Shown here: positions 1 through 8,782 of the stretch, one piece after another | Position numbering within the stretch: position 1 is the first letter of the stretch | Layout: the number at the start of each line of letters is the position of its first letter | Source of the DNA: Pseudomonas viridiflava | GTDB lineage: Bacteria; Pseudomonadota; Gammaproteobacteria; Pseudomonadales; Pseudomonadaceae | Direction of reading: 5' to 3' | Assembly: GCF_001642795.1 (NCBI RefSeq) | Contig: NZ_LKEH01000043.1 | Location: 45,647 to 97,773 of the forward strand | DNA length: 52,127 nucleotides | Position numbers and translations under genes: made by a program | Notes under the pieces: model-generated | Database searches by the model: none | What the model was told of the DNA's origin: nothing | Seen by the model: only the letters and a program-made list of their open reading frames with translations

Positions 1-2
1 GT

Positions 3-129
3 AACGATGAGCGCCACCCTAAGGGTTGCATCGGTGGCGGGTGTCTGTCGATGGAAGCCTGCCCCCTTCGCAACAAGGGCGATGAGCTGGGTAAACGCGG
101 GGCAGGACCTTATCTGCTGGATCAGGCCT
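3..129 (+). CDS. soxR: SoxR-like redox-sensing MerR regulator, C-terminal fragment
   Basis: Only the last 42 residues lie in the window; the gene begins to the left. The fragment matches the C-terminal metal-cluster segment of SoxR, which in E. coli reads CIGCGCLSxxxCPLRNPGD...G.GARLL. Here it reads CIGGGCLSMEACPLRNKGD, then GAGPYLLDQA. SoxR is a dimeric MerR-family regulator whose [2Fe-2S] cluster is held by four cysteines (C119, C122, C124, C130 in E. coli) and is oxidised by redox-cycling drugs. Three are present (codons at 27-29, 42-44, 60-62), but the second is Gly (ggc at 36-38, one base from tgc). If the read is right, this copy should not build a normal cluster. The stop is 14 bases from the convergent stop of the next gene. 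The frame was chosen because the competing frame has many rare codons and no family match. Confidence 0.75.
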
Positions 130-143
130 GAAACGTTGCGGAC

Positions 144-1550
144 TCAGTCTGCCAGATGAATGGCCAGCGCCTTGGCCTGACTCGCCACATCATTCACAGC
201 GGTACTCTCCCACCACATCCCGCGCAACGGCGGGCCCATGGCGAACAGGCGTGAAGAATAACGGCCTTGCGCATCACGCACGGCGCCGCGGGAATCGGCT
301 GCGATGCCCAGCGCCAAAGGCCCCGGCTGGATCAACCCTCTGGCCAGCAGTTGACGCGGTAGAGCACGATCAACGCGACGCCAGTCGTATTCGATGCCGG
401 TGGAATTGATCAACGCATCGCCAGTGATTGATGATGGCTTATCATCGCCTCGGTAACGCAGCGTAATCTGCACTTGACCTGACGCCAGGGTCGAGACTCC
501 CTGTAACGATGCCGCATGGATGCTCAGTCGCCCTTCCTTCAAGAGCCGCGCGACCAGTGCCGCACTTGGCGGCGGCGAGCGATGATGATGACTCTCCCAC
601 CAGGGCCGCACGTGACGGACGAACTGACGACGCTGCCTGTCGTTGGCCTGGTTCCACAATCGCCCAATGTTGGCGCGGACCGTGTCCAGCGGTGCCTGCC
701 AGTCGATACTGCTCTCGATGGCCAGTTCACATTGCTCGCGGACCTTGCGAATCAACTGCCGGGTGGTGCGGATGCCGTGATCCTGGCCGAGAAAATCCGG
801 CCATTCGGGCGGCTGTCGCCGCACATGGGGTAACAGTCCATGACGGGAATAGACTTGAATCGGCCCCCGGTGCCCTGCCTGTTCGAGCGATACCACGGCG
901 TCCACCATCGTCAGCCCGGAACCAATGATCAACACCCGTGCCTTGGGATCGAGCTCGCGCATGACCTTGACGTCCCACGGATCGAGCGCCGCCGCATTGA
1001 GCCCGCTCGACTCGCGCTGCGGTGTACGCGACGCCGCATACATGCCAGTCGCCAATACGGCGAAGTGCCCTTGCAGTACGCGGCCATCGGCAAGCGTGGC
1101 TGACACGCCGGCGGCCTGCTCCTGAAGATCCACCACTTCACCGCGCACGTGCTCGACAGTCGATCCACGGGTCGCGCCCAGTGCCTGGGCTTCCTTCAAT
1201 CGCTGCTGAACGTAGAGCCCGAAAATACCGCGTGGCGGAAACAGCTCGGCGACCGGCACCCGTTGCGCGGCAGCCTCGGGCCAGCCGCCGCTGGCCAGGT
1301 ATTCGGTGAGCCAGCGCGTCAGGTCGTCTGCATCATCCGCATCGGCACTCATGCGGGCAGCATTGCCGTTGAGGGTGTGACCGATTTCCGTCGCACTGTA
1401 CGCCTCACCGCGGCCCAGCTCTTCACGGGTTTCGACAATCAGGATTCGACGCTTTCCGGGTATGCGCAGCAATTGCACGGCCAGCATGGTGCCGCTCAGC
1501 CCGCCGCCGACAATCAGGATGTCGGCGGTCGGGTTATGGTCGTCGATCAT
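144..1550 (-). CDS. FAD/NAD(P)-binding oxidoreductase
   Basis: A 468-residue flavoprotein of the FAD-NAD(P)-binding (NAD_binding_9-like) family. The N-terminus has a dinucleotide-binding motif, ILIVGGGLSG (residues 11-20), followed by a typical VETREELGRGEAY strand. A second Rossmann motif, IIGSGLTMVD, lies near the middle, and the C-terminus contains NSTGIEYDW and an LFAMGPPLRGMWWE segment. The substrate cannot be told from sequence. The start at 1550 was chosen because the fold begins ten residues later; a longer reading frame up to 1718 would add 56 low-complexity residues running into the neighbour. It lies 46 bases downstream of the XRE-cupin gene on the same strand and is probably co-transcribed with it. 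Confidence 0.85.
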   Translation of the reverse strand: MIDDHNPTADILIVGGGLSGTMLAVQLLRIPGKRRILIVETREELGRGEAYSATEIGHTLNGNAARMSADADDADDLTRWLTEYLASGGWPEAAAQRVPVAELFPPRGIFGLYVQQRLKEAQALGATRGSTVEHVRGEVVDLQEQAAGVSATLADGRVLQGHFAVLATGMYAASRTPQRESSGLNAAALDPWDVKVMRELDPKARVLIIGSGLTMVDAVVSLEQAGHRGPIQVYSRHGLLPHVRRQPPEWPDFLGQDHGIRTTRQLIRKVREQCELAIESSIDWQAPLDTVRANIGRLWNQANDRQRRQFVRHVRPWWESHHHRSPPPSAALVARLLKEGRLSIHAASLQGVSTLASGQVQITLRYRGDDKPSSITGDALINSTGIEYDWRRVDRALPRQLLARGLIQPGPLALGIAADSRGAVRDAQGRYSSRLFAMGPPLRGMWWESTAVNDVASQAKALAIHLAD

Positions 1551-1596
1551 CGAACGTGGCCTCTGGCGAATGTTGCAATGAATGGAGGTCGGTACG

Positions 1597-2178
1597 TTAA
1601 AGCACCACATTGCGCACAAAGCGCAGCGTGACGTTACCTTCGTTGCAATAACGGTGCGGCTGACTGCTGGGGAACATGTAGAACTCGCCGGAGCCGACCT
1701 TTCGAGGTTCGATTCCATCGGAAAACCGAATGGTCAGATCCCCTTCAACGACATAGACCTGCTCGCTCCAGCCTTCCGGGTCGGCATCGGCTGAATACAG
1801 GTCGCCGGGCGCCAGGCAGAACTCCCATAACTCGACTTCGCGCCGCGCATTGGCCTTGGCCAGCAGAACGGCCTTGCTGCCGTGAATCGTACCTGCCCAC
1901 GCCAGTTCATTGATACGGCTGTGGTCACGAATGTCAGGTGCCTGAATCAAGTCGCTGAACGCCACTTCCAGTGCTTCGGCAACCCGATCCAGAGTCGCCA
2001 GACTGACGTTTTTTTCACCGGCCTCGATGGCCACCAGCATGCGTCGACTGACCCCGGACCGTTCTGCCAGCGCAGTCTGGCTGAGGTCGGCCGCGTTGCG
2101 CAGGCGACGTACGTTCTGACTGACATGCTGCAGTACTGGCGCGCGCTGGGAATTTTCTTTGTCCATGGGAGTGCTCAT
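1597..2178 (-). CDS. XRE-family regulator with C-terminal cupin domain
   Basis: About 193 residues. An HTH_3 domain (roughly residues 20-75, with LRNAADLSQTALAERSGVS and the recognition-helix region MLVAIEAGEKNVSLATLDRVAEAL) is followed by a cupin_2 barrel (roughly 110-190, with VVEGDLTIRF, GEFYMFPSSQPHRY). HTH-cupin proteins of this kind bind a small ligand in the barrel and regulate neighbouring genes for amino acid, polyamine or sugar-acid metabolism and export. The divergent exporter at 2272 and the downstream flavoprotein are the obvious targets. Two ATG starts are possible (2178 and 2166). Neither has a strong ribosome-binding site, and a TATAAT sits only 16-21 bases upstream of 2178, which would leave a very short leader; 2166 is therefore a serious alternative. 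Confidence 0.85.
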   Translation of the reverse strand: MSTPMDKENSQRAPVLQHVSQNVRRLRNAADLSQTALAERSGVSRRMLVAIEAGEKNVSLATLDRVAEALEVAFSDLIQAPDIRDHSRINELAWAGTIHGSKAVLLAKANARREVELWEFCLAPGDLYSADADPEGWSEQVYVVEGDLTIRFSDGIEPRKVGSGEFYMFPSSQPHRYCNEGNVTLRFVRNVVL

Positions 2179-2271
2179 CCGAATCCGTTGCGCATTATAC
2201 TGCACACTTTCGCGACGCCATTGTGTGTCGACCCGCTTGTCACAAGCAAGGCCGTGGGATCTGGAGCCGAC
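2179..2271. promoter_or_regulatory. Divergent promoter region between XRE-cupin gene and EamA exporter
   Basis: The 93-base gap holds ATTATACT at 2194-2201/2202. Read on the minus strand it gives a perfect TATAAT (2194-2199) for the regulator; read on the plus strand it gives TATACT (2197-2202) for the exporter. Neither has a convincing -35 at 16-18 bases, so only the -10 assignment is supported. Overlapping -10 elements would let one bound regulator control both directions. Confidence 0.35.
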
Positions 2272-3195
2272 ATGAAGTCTATCAGCCGTACACCCCGTAT
2301 CAGCAAGGCGGAAGCCGTCCTCATCTTCATTACCATGCTATGGGGCGGTACGTTCCTGCTCGTGCAGCACGCCATGACGGTCAGCGGTCCAATGTTTTTT
2401 GTTGGCCTGCGCTTCGCTGCCGCCGCCATGATCGTCGCGCTGTGCTCGATGAACGTCATGCGCGGGCTGACGTTATTGGAGCTCAAGGCCGGTGTCCTGA
2501 TTGGCGCGGCGATCATGCTCGGCTACGGCTTGCAGACCATCGGCCTGCAGACCATTCCCAGCAGTCAGTCAGCGTTCATTACCGCGCTCTACGTGCCGTT
2601 CGTACCTTTGCTGCAATGGCTGGTACTGGGGCGGCGTCCGGGTCTGATGCCGAGCCTTGGCATCGCCCTGGCCTTCACCGGCCTAATGCTGCTTTCAGGT
2701 CCGCAGGGCGCTTCACTGCACATGAGTCCGGGCGAGATTGCCACCTTGATCAGCGCGGTGGCCATTTCCGCCGAAATAATCATGATCAGCGCCTATGCCG
2801 GTAAAGTCGACGTGCGGCGGGTCACCGTGGTGCAACTGGCGACCGCGTCGATCCTGGCGTTCCTGATGATCGTTCCGACCCAGGAACGGCTGCCGGACTT
2901 TTCCTGGTTACTGGTATTCATCGCCGTAGGGCTCGGCGCGATGAGCGCAGTGATTCAGGTGGCCATGAACTGGGCACAGAAAAGCGTTTCGCCCACCCGC
3001 GCAACAGTGATCTATGCCGGTGAACCCGTGTGGGCCGGCATTGTCGGACGACTGGCAGGTGAGCGTTTGCCGGGCATTGCCCTGCTGGGCGGGGCCTTGA
3101 TTGTGCTTGGCGTGATTGTCAGTGAAATGCGGCGTCGGCCATCGACCGTCCACCCGATGACCCTCGAAGAAGAAGGTGTGGAAAAAGCGGACTGA
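2272..3195 (+). CDS. EamA/DMT-superfamily transporter
   Basis: A 307-residue inner-membrane protein with about ten predicted transmembrane helices and two EamA repeats. The first begins with AEAVLIFITMLWGGTFLLVQ and the second covers roughly residues 155-295, with GEPVWAGIVGRLAGERL near its end. Drug/metabolite transporters of this type usually export amino acids or small metabolites; the substrate here is unknown. The ATG at 2272 has GGAG at 2264-2267 as ribosome-binding site. An upstream in-frame extension to 1882 overlaps the regulator and is not credible. Divergence from an XRE-cupin regulator suggests ligand-controlled export. Confidence 0.88.
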   Translation: MKSISRTPRISKAEAVLIFITMLWGGTFLLVQHAMTVSGPMFFVGLRFAAAAMIVALCSMNVMRGLTLLELKAGVLIGAAIMLGYGLQTIGLQTIPSSQSAFITALYVPFVPLLQWLVLGRRPGLMPSLGIALAFTGLMLLSGPQGASLHMSPGEIATLISAVAISAEIIMISAYAGKVDVRRVTVVQLATASILAFLMIVPTQERLPDFSWLLVFIAVGLGAMSAVIQVAMNWAQKSVSPTRATVIYAGEPVWAGIVGRLAGERLPGIALLGGALIVLGVIVSEMRRRPSTVHPMTLEEEGVEKAD

Positions 3196-3202
3196 AACCA
3201 CT

Positions 3203-3268
3203 GGCTGATGCTGAGACTGACATCAGCCCCGGTAAAGATGGCTTACAAAACGCCATCAGACACTTTTT
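3203..3268 (+). terminator. Two hairpins after the EamA gene
   Basis: First hairpin: GGCTGATG (3203-3210) pairs with CATCAGCC (3221-3228), 10-base loop. Second: GATGGC (3237-3242) pairs with GCCATC (3252-3257), followed at 3264-3268 by TTTTT. Neither is a textbook terminator, but together they separate the exporter from the Mrp promoter. Confidence 0.45.
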
Positions 3269-3293
3269 GTAGGAAATTCGAAAAACTGTCCCT

Positions 3294-3322
3294 TTGGTCT
3301 CGAAGTGTCTGGCACGTATGAT
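3294..3322 (+). promoter_or_regulatory. Candidate sigma-70 promoter of the mrp operon
   Basis: TTGGTC (3294-3299), a 17-base spacer and TATGAT (3317-3322, five of six matches to TATAAT). It lies 30 bases before the mrpA start. The -35 is weak (three of six). Confidence 0.5.
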
Positions 3323-3352
3323 GCTTGATATTTCCCCGCAGATTAGAAGCCT

Positions 3353-6271
3353 ATGTCCCTGATAGTTCTACTGCTTCTGCCTTTCATCGGCAGCTGTCTG
3401 GCGGCGTTTTTGCCGCACAACGCGCGTAACGCAGAATCCCTTCTCGCAGGTCTCGTCGCCTTGATCGGCGCGGTTCAAATGGCCTTGTGGTTTCCGCAGA
3501 TTGCCGACGGCGGCGTCATCCGTGAAGAGTATTTCTGGCTGCCAAGCCTGGGGCTGAACTTCGTCTTGCGCATCGATGGCTTCGCCTGGATGTTTTCCAT
3601 GCTGGTGCTGGGGATCGGTGCACTGGTGTCACTGTATGCCCGTTACTACATGTCACCGGACGATCCGGTGCCCCGCTTCTTTGCGTTTTTCCTGGCTTTC
3701 ATGGGTGCCATGCTCGGGCTGGTGATGTCCGGCAACCTGATTCAGATCGTGTTTTTCTGGGAACTGACCAGCGTGTTCTCGTTCCTGCTGATCGGCTACT
3801 GGCACCACCGTGCCGATGCCAGACGCGGTGCCTACATGGCACTGATGGTCACTGGTGCAGGCGGTCTGGCCTTGCTGGCGGGAATGATGATCCTCGGCCA
3901 TATCGTCGGCAGCTACGATCTGGACCGCGTTCTGGCCTCCGGCGACGCCATCCGTGCCCATACCCTGTACCCGGTCATGCTGACCCTGGTCCTGATCGGC
4001 GCACTGAGCAAAAGCGCGCAGTTTCCCTTCCATTTCTGGCTGCCTCACGCCATGGCCGCGCCAACCCCGGTGTCGGCCTATCTGCACTCGGCGACGATGG
4101 TCAAGGCGGGCGTATTTCTCATGGCACGCCTGTGGCCTGCCCTTTCAGGCACTGAACAATGGTTCTGGATCGTCAGCGGTGCCGGAGCTTGCACCCTGAT
4201 TCTCGGCGCCTATGCCGCGATCTTCCAGAATGACCTGAAAGGCCTGCTGGCCTACTCGACCATCAGTCACCTTGGCCTGATCACCCTGCTGCTGGGCCTC
4301 AACAGCCCGCTGGCTGCCGTCGCTGCGGTGTTTCACATTCTCAACCACGCCACCTTCAAGGCCTCGCTGTTCATGGCGGCGGGCATCATCGACCACGAAA
4401 GCGGAACCCGGGACATCCAGCGACTCAGCGGACTTATAAAACTGTTGCCCTACACCGCGACGCTGGCCATGGTGGCCAGTGCCTCAATGGCAGGTGTACC
4501 GCTGCTCAACGGCTTTCTCTCCAAAGAGATGTTCTTCGCCGAAACCGTGTTCATTTCCGCCACTGCCTGGGTCGAAATCGCACTGCCTGTAGTGGCAACC
4601 ATCGCCGGTGTGTTCAGCGTGGCCTATTCGTTGCGTTTCACCGTCGACGTATTCTTCGGACGAATCGCGAAAGACCTGCCGCACATGCCGCATGAGCCGC
4701 CACGCTGGATGCGTGCGCCGGTCGAGTTTCTGGTGCTGGCCTGCATCATCGTCGGCATTTTTCCATCCCAGTCGGTCGCGCCGTTGCTGGCGGCTGCCGC
4801 CCAACCGGTGGTCGGCGGAACCCTGCCCGAGTACAGCCTGGCGATCTGGCACGGCTGGAACGCGCCGATGATCATGAGCCTGGTAGCGATGGCGGGCGGC
4901 ATCCTTCTTTATCTGTTGCTGCGCAACTCCCTCAAGACCGACCGCTTCCCTGTTCCACCGCTGGTGGGACGCCTTAACGGCAAGCGCTTTTTCGAACGCA
5001 GTCTGGTGGTCGTGATGCACTGGGCGCGGCGCTTCGAGCGCAAGGTCAGCACGCGCCGGCTGCAGCCGCAGTTGTTCCTGCTGGTGCTGGCGGCCGTGAT
5101 GGGCGGCTTCATTCCGATGTACTTCAGTGGTCTGACCTGGGGGGATCGTCCGAAGATTCCGGGCTCCGGCGTGTTCGTGACACTGTGGTTGATTGCGATT
5201 GTCTGCGCGCTCGGCGCGGCATGGCAGGGCAAGTATCACCGCCTCGCAGCACTGGTCATGGTCAGCGTCTGCGGCCTGATGACCTGCATCACCTTCGTAT
5301 GGTTCTCCGCGCCTGACCTGGCGCTTACCCAGTTGGTTGTCGAAGTCGTGACGACTGTGCTGATCCTGCTCGGCCTGCGCTGGCTGCCACGCCGTAACGA
5401 AGACGTCGCAGCCACCAGTACCCGACTCAGAGCCCGCACCCGCCGGATCCGCGACTTCGTGCTGGCGGTCATGGTCGGCCTTGGCATGGCGATCCTGTCT
5501 TATGCCATGCTGACCCGCCAGACACCCAACGCCATCTCCTCGTTCTACCTCAGCCGTGCCCTTCCCGAAGGCGGCGGCACCAACGTGGTCAATGTCATGC
5601 TGGTGGACTTCCGCGGCTTCGACACCTTTGGCGAGATCACCGTGCTGGCCGCTGTCGCCCTGACGGTCTTCGCCCTGCTGCGTCGTTTCCGCCCGCCCAA
5701 GGAAAGCATTCCATTACCCGCCCAGCAGCGTCTGCTGGCACGCGACGTGGTCACCGATCTGATCAACCCGCGCAGTGCGAGCGACACCGCTCTGGGCTTC
5801 ATGATGGTCCCCGCCGCACTGGTACGTCTGTTGCTGCCGATCGCCTTCATCGTGTCGATGTACCTGTTCATGCGCGGCCACAACGAGCCGGGCGGCGGTT
5901 TCGTTGCCGGGCTGGTCATGTCGGTGGCGTTCATTCTGCAGTACATGGTCGCCGGCACGCAGTGGGTCGAAGCGCAGATGAGCCTGAGGCCCTTGCGCTG
6001 GATGGGCACCGGCCTGCTGTGCGCCGTGCTCACCGGAGCAGGCTCGATGGTGCTGGGTTATCCGTTCATGACCACCCACACCGCGCATCTGCACTTGCCG
6101 ATCCTGGGTGATATCCACTTCGCCAGCGCATTGTTCTTCGACGTCGGCGTCTATGCCGTGGTCGTGGGCGCGACGCTGCTGATTCTTACCGCGCTGGCTC
6201 ACCAGTCGGTACGCAGCCATCGCCCGACGCCGTTACCCAAGCCTGTCGCCAACCCGCAAGGAGCCCTCTGA
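3353..6271 (+). CDS. mrpA: Monovalent cation/H+ antiporter subunit A (fused MrpA-MrpB)
   Basis: A 972-residue, very hydrophobic membrane protein, the largest subunit of the Mrp/Sha/Pha Na+(K+)/H+ antiporter. The N-terminal two thirds is NuoL-like: the helix FFWELTSVFSFLLIGY carries Glu137, ALSKSAQFPFHFWLPHAM carries Lys220 and His227, and Lys251 follows, matching the proton-path residues of complex-I antiporter subunits. The C-terminal part (about 770-960, with NEPGGGFVAGLVMSVAFIL) is the MrpB domain, fused as in the six-gene group of Mrp systems. It takes part in Na+ or K+ tolerance and pH homeostasis at the inner membrane. The stop overlaps the next ATG by one base, and AAGGAG precedes that start. 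Confidence 0.95.
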   Translation: MSLIVLLLLPFIGSCLAAFLPHNARNAESLLAGLVALIGAVQMALWFPQIADGGVIREEYFWLPSLGLNFVLRIDGFAWMFSMLVLGIGALVSLYARYYMSPDDPVPRFFAFFLAFMGAMLGLVMSGNLIQIVFFWELTSVFSFLLIGYWHHRADARRGAYMALMVTGAGGLALLAGMMILGHIVGSYDLDRVLASGDAIRAHTLYPVMLTLVLIGALSKSAQFPFHFWLPHAMAAPTPVSAYLHSATMVKAGVFLMARLWPALSGTEQWFWIVSGAGACTLILGAYAAIFQNDLKGLLAYSTISHLGLITLLLGLNSPLAAVAAVFHILNHATFKASLFMAAGIIDHESGTRDIQRLSGLIKLLPYTATLAMVASASMAGVPLLNGFLSKEMFFAETVFISATAWVEIALPVVATIAGVFSVAYSLRFTVDVFFGRIAKDLPHMPHEPPRWMRAPVEFLVLACIIVGIFPSQSVAPLLAAAAQPVVGGTLPEYSLAIWHGWNAPMIMSLVAMAGGILLYLLLRNSLKTDRFPVPPLVGRLNGKRFFERSLVVVMHWARRFERKVSTRRLQPQLFLLVLAAVMGGFIPMYFSGLTWGDRPKIPGSGVFVTLWLIAIVCALGAAWQGKYHRLAALVMVSVCGLMTCITFVWFSAPDLALTQLVVEVVTTVLILLGLRWLPRRNEDVAATSTRLRARTRRIRDFVLAVMVGLGMAILSYAMLTRQTPNAISSFYLSRALPEGGGTNVVNVMLVDFRGFDTFGEITVLAAVALTVFALLRRFRPPKESIPLPAQQRLLARDVVTDLINPRSASDTALGFMMVPAALVRLLLPIAFIVSMYLFMRGHNEPGGGFVAGLVMSVAFILQYMVAGTQWVEAQMSLRPLRWMGTGLLCAVLTGAGSMVLGYPFMTTHTAHLHLPILGDIHFASALFFDVGVYAVVVGATLLILTALAHQSVRSHRPTPLPKPVANPQGAL

Positions 6272-6615
6272 TGGAAGAAGTCATTGCAATCGCCATCGGC
6301 GTTCTGGCCGCATCGGGTGTGTGGCTGATGCTGCGCCCGCGGACCTTCCAGGTCGTGATGGGCCTCTGCCTGCTGTCCTATGGCGTGAACCTGTTCATCT
6401 TCAGCATGGGCAGCCTGTTCATCGGCAGGGAGCCGATCATCAAGGACGGCGTTCCCCAGGACTTGCTCAATTACACCGATCCCCTGCCCCAGGCACTGGT
6501 GCTGACGGCCATCGTGATCAGTTTCGCCATGACCGCGCTGTTTCTGGTGGTGCTGCTGGCTTCCCGAGGCCTGACCGGCACCGACCACGTTGATGGCCGG
6601 GAGCCCAAGGCATGA
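6271..6615 (+). CDS. mrpC: Monovalent cation/H+ antiporter subunit C
   Basis: A 114-residue NuoK-like subunit with three transmembrane helices (about residues 4-22, 29-50 and 72-95) and the family pattern ASGVWLMLRPRTFQVVMGL...YGVNLFIF. It packs beside MrpA and MrpD and is needed for complex assembly. It begins with the A of the mrpA stop codon and ends four bases into mrpD (ATGA overlap), so translation is coupled. Its length is normal for the family. Confidence 0.95.
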   Translation: MEEVIAIAIGVLAASGVWLMLRPRTFQVVMGLCLLSYGVNLFIFSMGSLFIGREPIIKDGVPQDLLNYTDPLPQALVLTAIVISFAMTALFLVVLLASRGLTGTDHVDGREPKA

Positions 6616-8297
6616 GTTGGCTGAATCAACTGATCATTGCCCCCATCCTTCTGCCGCTGGCGACGGCCGGGCTGATGCTGTGGCTGGGCGAGAAACGTCG
6701 CCCGCTCAAGGGCCGTATCAACCTGTTCTCCAGCATGCTCGGGCTGGGTATCTCCGTCGTGCTGCTGTTCTGGGTCCAGGACACCGGCAGCACCGGTTCG
6801 ATAGGCGTGTACCTGCCGGGTAACTGGGGCGTACCGTTCGGCATCGTGCTGGTGGTGGATCATCTGTCGGCCATGATGATGGTGCTGACCGGCATTGTCG
6901 GTGTCTGCGCCCTGCTGTTCGCCCTGGCCCGCTGGGACCGGGCCGGCGCCAGTTTCCACGCACTGTTCCAGATTCAGCTGATGGGCCTGTACGGCGCGTT
7001 CCTTACCGCAGACCTGTTCAACCTGTTCGTGTTTTTCGAGGTCCTGCTCGCAGCCTCCTACGGCCTGATGCTGCATGGTTCCGGCCGTGCCAGGGTCACC
7101 TCGGGTCTGCACTACATCTCGATCAACCTGCTGGCCTCGTCGCTGTTTCTGATTGGCGCCGCGCTGATATACGGGGTGACGGGTACCCTGAACTTTGCAG
7201 ATCTCGCGATCAAGATCCCGCAAGTATCCGAAGCCGATCAGGGTCTGCTGCACGCCGGGGCCGCGATTCTGGCCACCGCGTTTCTGGCCAAGGCTGGCAT
7301 GTGGCCGTTGAACTTCTGGCTGGTCCCCGCCTACTCCGCCGCCAGCGCTCCGGTTGCGGCGATGTTCGCGATCATGACCAAGGTCGGCATCTACACCCTG
7401 CTGCGTCTGTGGACACTGCTGTTTTCAGGTCAGGCGGGTGCGTCGGCGTTCTTTGGCGGCGACTGGCTGATTTACGGCGGCATGGCAACCATCGTCACGG
7501 CAGCCATTGCAATCATTGCGGCCCAACGACTGGAGCGCATGGCCAGCCTGAGCATTCTGGTGTCGGCAGGCATTCTGTTGTCGGCCATCGGCTTCGCGCA
7601 ACCAAGCCTTACTTCTGGCGCGCTGTTCTATCTGGTCAGTTCCACACTGGCCCTGAGCGCGATGTTCCTGCTGGCCGAGCTGGTCGAGCGCTCGCGTTCG
7701 GCCAACGAGATTCCACTGGAAGAAGACGCCGACCAGTTGCCACGCACCCTGGAGTCACTGCATCCACCGCCCGGCACCAACCTGGACGAAGAGCAGAAAG
7801 TCGTGGTCGGGCAAGTCATCCCGGTCACCATGGCATTTCTGGGTTTGAGCTTCGTGATCTGCGCGCTGCTGATCATCGGCATGCCGCCGCTGTCCGGCTT
7901 CATCGGCAAACTGACCCTGCTCAGCGCGCTCATGAATCCGCTCGGCCTGGACGTCGCACAGGACGAAGCCCTGTCGACGCCTGCCTGGATGCTGATCGCC
8001 CTGCTGATTTTCTCGGGGCTGGCCTCGCTGATCGCCTTTTCCAGACTTGGCACCCAACGATTCTGGACCCCCTACGAACGCCCATCGCCCATCCTGCGTC
8101 GCAACGAATGCCTGCCGATCATCATCCTGCTGGGCCTGTGCGTTGCCCTGACGTTCAAGGCCGAACCATTACTGCGCTACACCCAGGACACGGCAGCCGC
8201 CCTGCATGAACCCAAGCAGTACGTGCAGTCGGTTCTGGCAACGCGTCCGGTACCAGGCCCCAACAGCAACGCTGGCGCGCCGGAGGTACAGCCATGA
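6612..8297 (+). CDS. mrpD: Monovalent cation/H+ antiporter subunit D
   Basis: 561 residues, a NuoM/N-like antiporter subunit with about 14 membrane helices. LFNLFVFFEVLLAASYGLML holds the conserved Glu of the proton channel, and TAFLAKAGMWPLNFWLVPAYSAASAPVAA holds the Lys-containing discontinuous helix. A polar insert (about 355-395, EEDADQLPRTLESLHPPPG) precedes the last helices. It works together with MrpA as one of the two large ion-translocating subunits. It overlaps both neighbours by four bases. Confidence 0.95.
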   Translation: MSWLNQLIIAPILLPLATAGLMLWLGEKRRPLKGRINLFSSMLGLGISVVLLFWVQDTGSTGSIGVYLPGNWGVPFGIVLVVDHLSAMMMVLTGIVGVCALLFALARWDRAGASFHALFQIQLMGLYGAFLTADLFNLFVFFEVLLAASYGLMLHGSGRARVTSGLHYISINLLASSLFLIGAALIYGVTGTLNFADLAIKIPQVSEADQGLLHAGAAILATAFLAKAGMWPLNFWLVPAYSAASAPVAAMFAIMTKVGIYTLLRLWTLLFSGQAGASAFFGGDWLIYGGMATIVTAAIAIIAAQRLERMASLSILVSAGILLSAIGFAQPSLTSGALFYLVSSTLALSAMFLLAELVERSRSANEIPLEEDADQLPRTLESLHPPPGTNLDEEQKVVVGQVIPVTMAFLGLSFVICALLIIGMPPLSGFIGKLTLLSALMNPLGLDVAQDEALSTPAWMLIALLIFSGLASLIAFSRLGTQRFWTPYERPSPILRRNECLPIIILLGLCVALTFKAEPLLRYTQDTAAALHEPKQYVQSVLATRPVPGPNSNAGAPEVQP

Positions 8298-8782
8298 AGC
8301 GCCTGTTCCCCGCCCCCGTTTTTTCTCTGGCCCTGTGGGCACTGTGGCTGGTGCTGAACCTGTCCATCAGTCCGGGGCATCTGTTGCTGGGCGCCGTGCT
8401 GGGCTTTCTGGCGCCGTTGCTCATGGCGCCGCTGCGACCGTTGCCGGTGCGCATTCGCAAGCCGGGCGTCATCCTCAAATTCCTGCTGATGGTCGGGTGG
8501 GATGTGGTGGTCTCCAACTTCCAGGTCGGCGTGAGTGTCTGGCGACTCAAGCGTCGTCCGCCGCGCTCGGCCTTCGTCCGGATACCGCTGGACCTGCACG
8601 ACGCCCATGGCCTTGCCGCGCTGGCGATGGTAACCACGGTAGTACCGGGGACTGTCTGGTCGGAACTGGCGCTGGATCGCAGCGTGCTGTTGATGCATGT
8701 CTTCGATCTTGAGGATGAGGCGCAATTCATCGAGCACTTCAAGACCGTCTATGAGCGCCCCTTGATGGAGATTTTCCAATGA
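8294..8782 (+). CDS. mrpE: Na+/H+ antiporter subunit E
   Basis: 162 residues. Two or three N-terminal membrane helices (LWALWLVLNLSISPGHLLLGAVLGFL) and a soluble C-terminal domain with the family motif TTVVPGTVWSELALD. MrpE is a small accessory subunit that sits on the MrpF/G side of the complex and is needed for full activity. It is coupled to mrpD and mrpF by four-base overlaps. Confidence 0.93.
   Translation: MKRLFPAPVFSLALWALWLVLNLSISPGHLLLGAVLGFLAPLLMAPLRPLPVRIRKPGVILKFLLMVGWDVVVSNFQVGVSVWRLKRRPPRSAFVRIPLDLHDAHGLAALAMVTTVVPGTVWSELALDRSVLLMHVFDLEDEAQFIEHFKTVYERPLMEIFQ

Noticed and set aside
1551..1718. N-terminal extension of the flavoprotein to 1718
   Set aside because: The extra 56 residues are unlike the family and overlap the upstream regulator gene.
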